From positions 1,922,001 to 1,986,000 of the forward strand of contig CM114272.1 in the NCBI GenBank assembly GCA_050084515.1: a stretch of 64,000 nt of DNA, in the 5' to 3' direction. Of this stretch, positions 58,550-64,000 are shown in pieces. Every line of letters begins with the position of its first letter. Position 1 is the stretch's first letter. The position numbers and the translations under genes were made by a program. The stretch is from Blasia pusilla. Taxonomy: Eukaryota > Marchantiophyta > Marchantiopsida > Blasiales. The notes under the pieces were generated by a model. That model was not told where the DNA came from. It searched no databases and saw only the letters and a program-made list of their open reading frames with translations.

Positions 58550-59985
58550 ATGGTGCCCGGTTGGCATGCATCTGCCTATCTTTGTTGGTTGACTATGGCA
58601 GGTCAGCCACAGGTGATGACTCCAGTGTTGGGGTTGGATGATGAGTCTTTGGATCCAGAGGTCAGTGAGGAGGCGACAGGTGGTCGTGATATCCATAACG
58701 ACGTGGAGGTTGTGGAGTTCTTGCGCACTGGCGTCATAGCGAGCACAGTGAGTGCTAGGGAGCGGGATCGGATCCTACAGAGAGCCAAGAGGTTCAGGTG
58801 GGAGGGGACTCACATTTTGCGGGTATGGGGAGATGGTAGGATACGAGTGGTACCTCATCCTTCCCAGCGAGCACGTGTAGTGCGACATGCCCATGAGGAG
58901 TTGGGACATTTCGGAGTAAAGCATACTTACAGCTTACTCCAGGTTCAGTATTGGTGGCGCGGCATGCATACCGGGCATAAAGAAGCGGTTTGTGGCGGAT
59001 GTATGGTATGTGACAGAGTGCGAGCATCCTTCAATGCTCCCACTCCGCAGTTACATCCTTTGCCGATTATGGGTTTAGGTTATCGGTGGAGTTTAGACTT
59101 TGCGGGACCTTTGCCATTGACAGGGCGTCATCATAGGTACGTGTTGGTCATGGTGGAGCATTTCTCCAAGTGGATAGAGTTGGTGGCACTACCGGACAAA
59201 GCGGCGAGGAACGGCTTATGCGTTTCTAGATCGTGTGCTTAGTCACTTTGGTGCATCGGCGGAGGTGTTGACTAACCAGGTACCGAGTTCGAGGGAGAGT
59301 TTCAGGCCTTATGTGATCGGCGTTGATAGATCACCGCACCACGCCCGAGGATCATCCCGGATGGATGGATTGGCGGAGAGAGTGGTACAGGACGGTGAAG
59401 AGAGGATTGCGCAAGTATGGCTTGCAGCGGGGCGATTGAGGAGCGTGGGACCTACGTTGCCATGGTTGGCTATGGGTTATCGCTTTAGTCGGCAGACATC
59501 CTTGGCATCATTTTCACCGTATTTTTGCTCTTTGGGAGAGAGCCGATTTACTGCAGCGATTCGGACGTGACATGGCGGAGGTGTTAGATCTTGATGATCC
59601 AGATGTGTGGGTGCAAGCATGTTCTCAGAGGGCAGAAGTGTTTCGTAGAGTTATGCCTATGGCATTTGAGAACTTAGCTATTGCCCAGCATAGAGATACA
59701 TTGAGGTACGCGACCATTCGTGGAGGAGGTTATCGTCCAGGGATTAGGAGGTTTCATCCTGGAGATTACGTGTATTTACAGCACGCGGCACCCACGACGC
59801 TAGATGTCACTGCAGGGCGCACGATCCTACGTGTGCGCGAGGTATTACCGACCGGAGTCCTCATGTTGGAGGGACGAGATGGTATGGTTTGGAAGGATCA
59901 TGTGCGCAATTGTGCGCCATGTCATCTTCCGAACGTAGATGGGACGGTGGATCCGAGCTTGGCAGTAGTACCTGCAGGCTTGAGG
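58550..59985 (+). pseudogene. Integrase (zinc-binding, DDE core, C-terminal SH3-like part)
   Basis: An HHCC-type zinc site (HEELGH ... CGGCMVCD) precedes the core. The first Asp is in YRWSLDFAGPLPLTGR (GAC at 59096-59098). After a frame change near 59200 comes LSHFGASAEVLTNQ, where AAC (59274-59276) stands for the second catalytic Asp. A further shift is followed by DGLAERVVQ with the Glu (59376-59378). The last frame (from about 59572) has FHPGDYVYLQH and VLPTGVLMLEGRDG, resembling the SH3-like/GPY-F region. It would insert the cDNA into the genome. The copy is inactive. Confidence 0.87.
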
Positions 59986-60126
59986 TGTATGTTGTGCGGA
60001 TCTGCGAGGGGTGCAGCCACCATGTTGGTATGTGATGGTTGTTCTCGAGGGTGGCATATGTCATGTCTGACCCCCCCTCTTGATGTGGTTCCCACGGGAC
60101 GATGGATGTGTCCGAGATGTGTATAG
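59986..60126 (+). pseudogene. PHD finger fused to the integrase C-terminus
   Basis: In the same open frame as the integrase C-terminus, the last 47 residues are a canonical C4HC3 finger: CMLC, CDGC, then W-H with C-x2-H-type spacing (GWHMSC), and CPRC, with the PHD-typical Trp two residues before the His replaced by direct G-W-H. The stop is at 60124-60126. Spacing is C-x2-C-x11-C-x2-C-x4-H-x2-C-x14-C-x2-C. PHD fingers bind histone H3 tails. Chromoviruses carry a chromodomain at this position; here a PHD finger stands instead. The histone mark it reads cannot be told from sequence. Confidence 0.9.
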
Positions 60127-60460
60127 GGTAGTAGGTCATGTTAGAGAGATGTGATATTTTCTATCTGGAGTTAGGGGGAGCCAACTGCCAGCTAGGGGGG
60201 CGGTTGTGTGATCTCCATGTATATATATGAGTTCATTTTTGTACATGTGTGGATCGACCCGTGTGTGGGGAAGATCGGTGTTGTGTGGTGTAGATGTGAC
60301 GAGCGATGTATGTTGTGTAGCGATATGTATGCGCACGACAGCTGTCACATCTGAGTAGCCGATAGGCCGAGATCTATCGTGGATAGGGCGTAGGAGCCAG
60401 CGGACTATCTTGAGTGTAACTTTGTCCCACAGTGTCGGATGAGGTTGAGGATAGGTCCAT
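60127..60460 (+). other. 3' non-coding region of the retrotransposon with module A
   Basis: Module A (60199-60345) is duplicated after the 3' LTR (60822-60957) and occurs inverted at 51427-51500. The end of the region, 60441-60455 (gaggttgaggatagg), is purine-rich and may be the polypurine tract. The unit 'ggtccat' directly precedes both LTRs. Confidence 0.65.
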
Positions 60461-60821
60461 TGTGTCAGGAACGTCGTTTCTGACGACTTTCATGTTGAGG
60501 TCTTTTACAACCGGGTGACTTGTTGACCAGGTCACCTGCCCCTGGTAACCTGTGCGCGCAGGTTACCAAGGGAAGGGCTATTCTTAGGGGAAGAGCCTTT
60601 TGGCTCTTCCCAACCTATATAAGAGAGGAAGATGGCTTTCCTAAGCCATCTTTCTCATGTTGGGCCGTTGGAGCACCTCCCTTGTATGTGTGTGAGCTAG
60701 GACTAGGGTGCTAGCGTCCGGATTCCTTGATAGCACAGGGTGGACGAGGCTCGATATGCCGATGTAGATTGAGGAGTGGAGTTTTAGGCCGGGTGGGCCG
60801 TTTTTACTACTCTTTATTTTT
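60461..60821 (+). repeat. 3' LTR
   Basis: Same length as the 5' LTR with 8 substitutions. It contains the TATA box (60616-60623) and all four stem-loops (60514-60652), with none of the eight differences falling in a stem arm. Identity ends at 60821 and module A follows at once. Confidence 0.9.
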
Positions 60822-60956
60822 GGTTGTGTGATCTCCATGTATATGTATGAGTTCATTTTTGTACATGTGTGGATCGACCCTTGTGTGGGGAAGATCGGTG
60901 TTGTGTGGTGTAGATGTGACGAGCGATGTATGTTGTGTAGCGATATGTATGTGCAC

Positions 60957-61010
<54 letters not shown>
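60822..61010 (+). repeat. Module A duplicate followed by (CT)n
   Basis: 60822-60957 repeats 60199-60341 with a few substitutions. (CT)n spans 60959-61010. The position just after the 3' LTR suggests tandem duplication, unequal recombination or a second element. Confidence 0.8.
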
Positions 61011-61013
<3 letters not shown>

Positions 61014-62690
61014 GGTAAGTGGGCATTTACATTAAAGGACAAAGCCTTCTTCATTTTGAGAAGGCAACCTAACTCCTTCCAAGAGAGAGTCACTACTACT
61101 GATAGGATATTCATTATTTTTACATACAACTTGCTGAAAATAATTTTTTGTAAAATAAATATTTACACATCATGAAAATAGTTTGGTCACTCTATCACTT
61201 GTGAAGATAAAGAAAAATTTTATCCCTTTTTGGATAGGCAAAAGAACCTCGAGATATTGGCCCAAAAAGAATGATAAAAATCTTGGCCCTCTTGGAACAA
61301 GTGCCTTGTGAGGGTCTCTTTACATAACTTTCCTAGCTTATCATTTTCCTACTAAAGTTATTTTATCCAAATATCCAAAAGGCTTCTTTCCTTAAATGAA
61401 GATATTGTGGATTTGATTTCAAAATATATAATATTTCATGTGTGGCCCTAAAACATATAGATATAAAACTTGTATTAAAAACACTAATAAAATGCCATTG
61501 CAAGGTCCTGAAAATAAAAAAAGTGTTTGAATAACTTTTCCTAGTGTATAGCCCATAAAAGGAAAAGACTAATGATATAACACATAAATTAAAAAAAAAT
61601 CTTGTTATACATAAAATGTGAAACATTTTATTTTAGTTATCATTTCTCACATAGAAAGGTATTTGTAAATTAAAAAAACTCTCCCAAAATAATATAAATG
61701 TGATAAATAGATTTATTTGTTAAAAAATACTAGTCATTAAACCATCAATTAATTCTAAAGGACATTTCCTACGTGGAATAGATATTCGATACAAGAACAA
61801 GATGCCGCAGCGAAGACGCTTTATCATCACGTGCGGGTGGAGCTTACCCGTGCAGCGCGTCCACGTCAGATGCAGCATTTGAGATCTTGTCGTTTGCAGC
61901 GAGGCACCAGGATCCGACCGGAAAGTGGAAGATCCTGCGGTTTCCCCCTCCCTGACTACTGGACAAAACCCAAGAGAGTTCTCTGACGTCCAATCCATCC
62001 ATCGATCCGCCGGTTAAAATGCGCATCTCGAGAATGCGGTGTCCAGCATCCGACACCTGTTAATAGGCTCTCTTCGAATTGCGACCGCTTGTTTTGCCCT
62101 CCTACGTGGCGCGGCTTGGACTGTGTCTGGCTCTCCTCTTCCGGATCACGGAACCTGACTCCTAACCAGAGTTGAGTTAACTTACGGACTCGAGATGATG
62201 TGCCCTGTCTCTTTTCTGTCATCGGAGGGCAGGTATCGACGCCGACCGGAGGAATCCGACGTCCTCGGTTACGACGACGGAAGTCGCCGCGTCGGGATCG
62301 GGACGGGATTCCCGAGTGGGGAAGATAGTGGTTTGACCAGGGTTCGGATTTTGACCGTGGTCAGGTTTATTTCCAAGGTATCCATCCTAGATCCTATAAT
62401 AGTGAGGGAGAGCTTGTAGAGGCCCTAAATGGATTGTAATATTGCTACGCGTCTATTCATGCTCGGTGGAGTGGATGGTGTGCTCACTACGGAGGTGCAG
62501 GTCTTAGGTTCGTATTCCCTCATAGATGACTTGTTTTGCATGAGTTAGTTGATTGACCCAGAACCGAATAACGTGAGTGCGTGTTTGGATGCAGATCGGT
62601 AGTGAGAGTGTGTCCTCCTGAATGCACGCTTCCACAACACTAAAGATTGACGTTAAAGGAGAGTAGGCGCATGACAGTTATGGTAGCCGC
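61011..62690. other. No recognised gene; R5 copy and GC-rich patch
   Basis: 61520-61705 contains a diverged R5 copy (terminus ctctcccaaaataatataaa near 61680). 61800-62360 is GC-rich and has frames on both strands without motifs; it could be a promoter or a decayed gene. Nothing more can be supported. Confidence 0.4.
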
Positions 62691-62699
62691 ATGATTCCT

Positions 62700-62868
62700 T
62701 GGAGGAGAGATGCCGTTGTGGGGCTTGAGTGAGGAGCTTCGACGCTTGGCCGATGAGCACCTACAAACGGCATGGAGCAAGATGTTTGCACCAGAGCATG
62801 ATAGGTCAGAGAAACCCGAGGTAGTCGAGAGTGCTATTATGATATCCTTGGACACCACACTGATTGAT
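62700..62868 (+). mobile_element. Fragment of a second, diverged DNMT-type retrotransposon
   Basis: The frame from 62710 encodes PLWGLSEELRRLADEHL, then W-x-x-MFAPEHD and ISLDTTLI. It aligns with the protease-methyltransferase linker of the large element (55628-55790) over about 50 residues with similar spacing. Nucleotide similarity is low, so it belongs to another subfamily. It stops just before the place where methyltransferase motif I would begin and runs into repeat R3. Confidence 0.7.
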
Positions 62869-62889
62869 GCATGGACCTCTCTTTGTCAA

Positions 62890-63370
62890 TCAAGTAGATC
62901 TCTCACACAATCTCTCCATGGTGCTCACAAATATTCTTCTCATGTCAAACTAAACCCACTCTCCTAATGAGAGGTTTGGGTTGCACACACAAGGCAAGGA
63001 GGACCATAGCTCTGCCGCCTTATGCCAAGAGGTTCAACAAAGAGAGAATGAGTTCTCAAGCTCTCTATCTCTCTTGGAGGTATACCCCCTTCCCTCTCCC
63101 AAACTCTCTCCAGGGTAACCTCTCGAAGGTCACCTCCTTGGATCTTAACCTGCCCTAGCAGATCAAGGGCCAGTTCTCAAAGTGGAAAGTTAATTAAACT
63201 CAATATGGAAACTTACCCGAAATAGTAAGTTTCTCCATATAGCTCCAAATGAGCCGAAACGAAGGGGAAATCTGCTCTATCAGATTACCCGTGGCCTCAG
63301 CAGGTCATTCTCAACCTCTTGAGTCTCTCTTTCCCAATCCTAGAAGGCGTTTTACTAGACCTCGCCGATC
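62890..63370 (-). repeat. LTR-like repeat R3, copy 2 (inverted)
   Basis: The reverse complement of the R3 copies at 50757-51260 and 63540-64000. The small palindrome is retained as GGTAACCT/AGGTCACC arms (63114-63121 and 63127-63134). It forms the left arm of a large inverted repeat with copy 3. Confidence 0.7.
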
Positions 63371-63398
63371 TATTCTTATAGACGTGATAGTAACCTCG

Positions 63399-63401
<3 letters not shown>

Positions 63402-63494
<93 letters not shown>

Positions 63495-63507
63495 ATGAAT
63501 GAATGAA
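63402..63507. repeat. (GA)n microsatellite followed by (ATGA)n
   Basis: (GA)n spans 63402-63490 without interruption, then atga units run to about 63507. It separates the two inverted R3 arms. Confidence 0.95.
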
Positions 63508-63539
63508 TTTTTATTTTATCGAAAATATTTTGATAGATC

Positions 63540-64000
63540 CTTTTGTCACGAATTTTTAGGATAGATCGAAGAGATCTAGTAGAGTGCCTTTGCGAATAAA
63601 GTAGGACATGCTCATGAGGTCAAAGATGACTTGCTGAAGTCCTGGGAAACCTGAGAGAGCAAGTTTCCCCTTCCTTTTGGCTCATTTGGAGCCATATAGA
63701 GAAACTTAGTATTTTGGGTAAGTTTCCATGTTTGGTAGAATTGACTTTCCACTTTGGGAAGTAGCCCTTGACCCGCTACAGCAGGTCTATAGCCAAGGAG
63801 GTGACCTGTGAGCATAGGTTACGGCGGAGAGAGCTTGGGAGAGGGAAGGGGATATACCTCAAGGAGAGAAAGCTTGAGAGCTTATTCTCTTTTTGTTGAA
63901 CCTCTTGGCATGAGGCGGCGGAGCTATGGTCTTGCTTGCCTTGTGAGTGTAACCCAAACCTCTCATTAGGAGAGTGGGTTTGGTTTGACATTGAGAGAGA
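63540..64000 (+). repeat. LTR-like repeat R3, copy 3 (cut by the window edge)
   Basis: Same orientation as copy 1. Landmarks: 'gagatctagtagagtgcctt', 'ggctcatttggagcc', GGTGACCTG (63800-63808) and 'ttgttgaacctcttggcat'. It keeps the roughly 50 bp that the (GA)n tract replaces in copy 1. The end lies outside the window. Confidence 0.7.

Larger units (their letters stand above)
51615..60821 (+). mobile_element. Ty3/gypsy-type LTR retrotransposon encoding a DNA methyltransferase and a PHD finger (inactive copy)
   Basis: The 9.2-kb element is bounded by 361-bp LTRs (51615-51975 and 60461-60821) that differ at 8 positions by my hand comparison. Internal order: gag, CCHC knuckle, aspartic protease, DNMT3-type cytosine methyltransferase, RT, RNase H, integrase, PHD finger. 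Integrase after RNase H places it in the Ty3/gypsy (Metaviridae) lineage. At least seven frame changes and stops at 53672, 54998, 55010, 56563, 57010 and 57690 inactivate it. The primer-binding site is not recognised. A purine-rich stretch at 60441-60455 may be the polypurine tract. No target-site duplication was found; the 3' LTR is followed directly by a duplicate of module A, so the right end may be rearranged. Confidence 0.9.

Noticed and set aside
60807-61035. Arg/Glu- or Ser/Leu-rich frames after the 3' LTR
   Set aside because: Translations of module A plus the (CT)n tract.

Overview
This is nuclear DNA from a land plant, most plausibly a non-seed plant such as a bryophyte. The evidence is an 84-residue plant-type APC11 gene with introns, a chloroplast-type fusion of an EMB8-like hydrolase and a CPBP protease in 11 exons, a nuclear tRNA-Lys(CUU), an interstitial TTTAGGG-type telomere tract, long (GA)n/(CT)n microsatellites and plant-style LTR and non-LTR retroelements. 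The species cannot be named from the sequence alone.

Layout. 1-6.5 kb: a degenerate tandem repeat, then a minus-strand, decayed non-LTR retrotransposon (C2H2 finger, reverse transcriptase, restriction-like endonuclease), a second fragment of it, and a long fold-back at 6.4 kb. 6.5-10.5 kb: no gene recognised. 10.6-20.6 kb (minus): the one large host gene, reconstructed here as 11 exons in consistent phase (1979 aa). 21-30.8 kb: AT-rich DNA with LTR-like, SINE-like and short dispersed repeats. 31.0-32.2 kb (plus): APC11. 32.3-38.0 kb: tandem and dispersed repeats. 38.3 kb: tRNA-Lys(CUU), followed by a perfect hairpin and a ~110-bp tandem array. 40.7-43.8 kb: dispersed repeats and several perfect inverted repeats. 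43.9-46.2 kb: a ~79-bp dimeric minisatellite interrupted by a MITE-like insertion. 46-49.6 kb: AT-rich, no gene. 49.6-51.3 kb: a plus-strand LINE fragment and an LTR-like repeat.

51.6-60.8 kb (plus) is the most notable part. It is a Ty3/gypsy-type LTR retrotransposon with 361-bp LTRs about 97.8% identical by my hand count. Its order is gag (CCHC knuckle), aspartic protease, a DNMT3-type C5-cytosine DNA methyltransferase (motifs I, IV, VI, VIII and IX/X visible), reverse transcriptase, RNase H, integrase and a C-terminal PHD finger. The methyltransferase is in the same reading frame as the reverse transcriptase, so it is built into the pol polyprotein. The PHD finger occupies the place where chromoviruses carry a chromodomain. 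The copy is dead: there are several frameshifts, in-frame stops and an Asp-to-Asn change at an integrase catalytic position. A fragment of a second, diverged element with the same protease-methyltransferase linker lies at 62.7 kb, between LTR-like repeats.

How the parts relate: the two host protein genes are unrelated (cell-cycle ubiquitin ligase subunit; predicted plastid membrane protein). Everything else is repeat-derived. Retroelements carrying their own cytosine methyltransferases are known from a charophyte alga and dinoflagellates. The combination of a DNMT3-type enzyme inside pol with a PHD finger behind integrase is the candidate system in this window.
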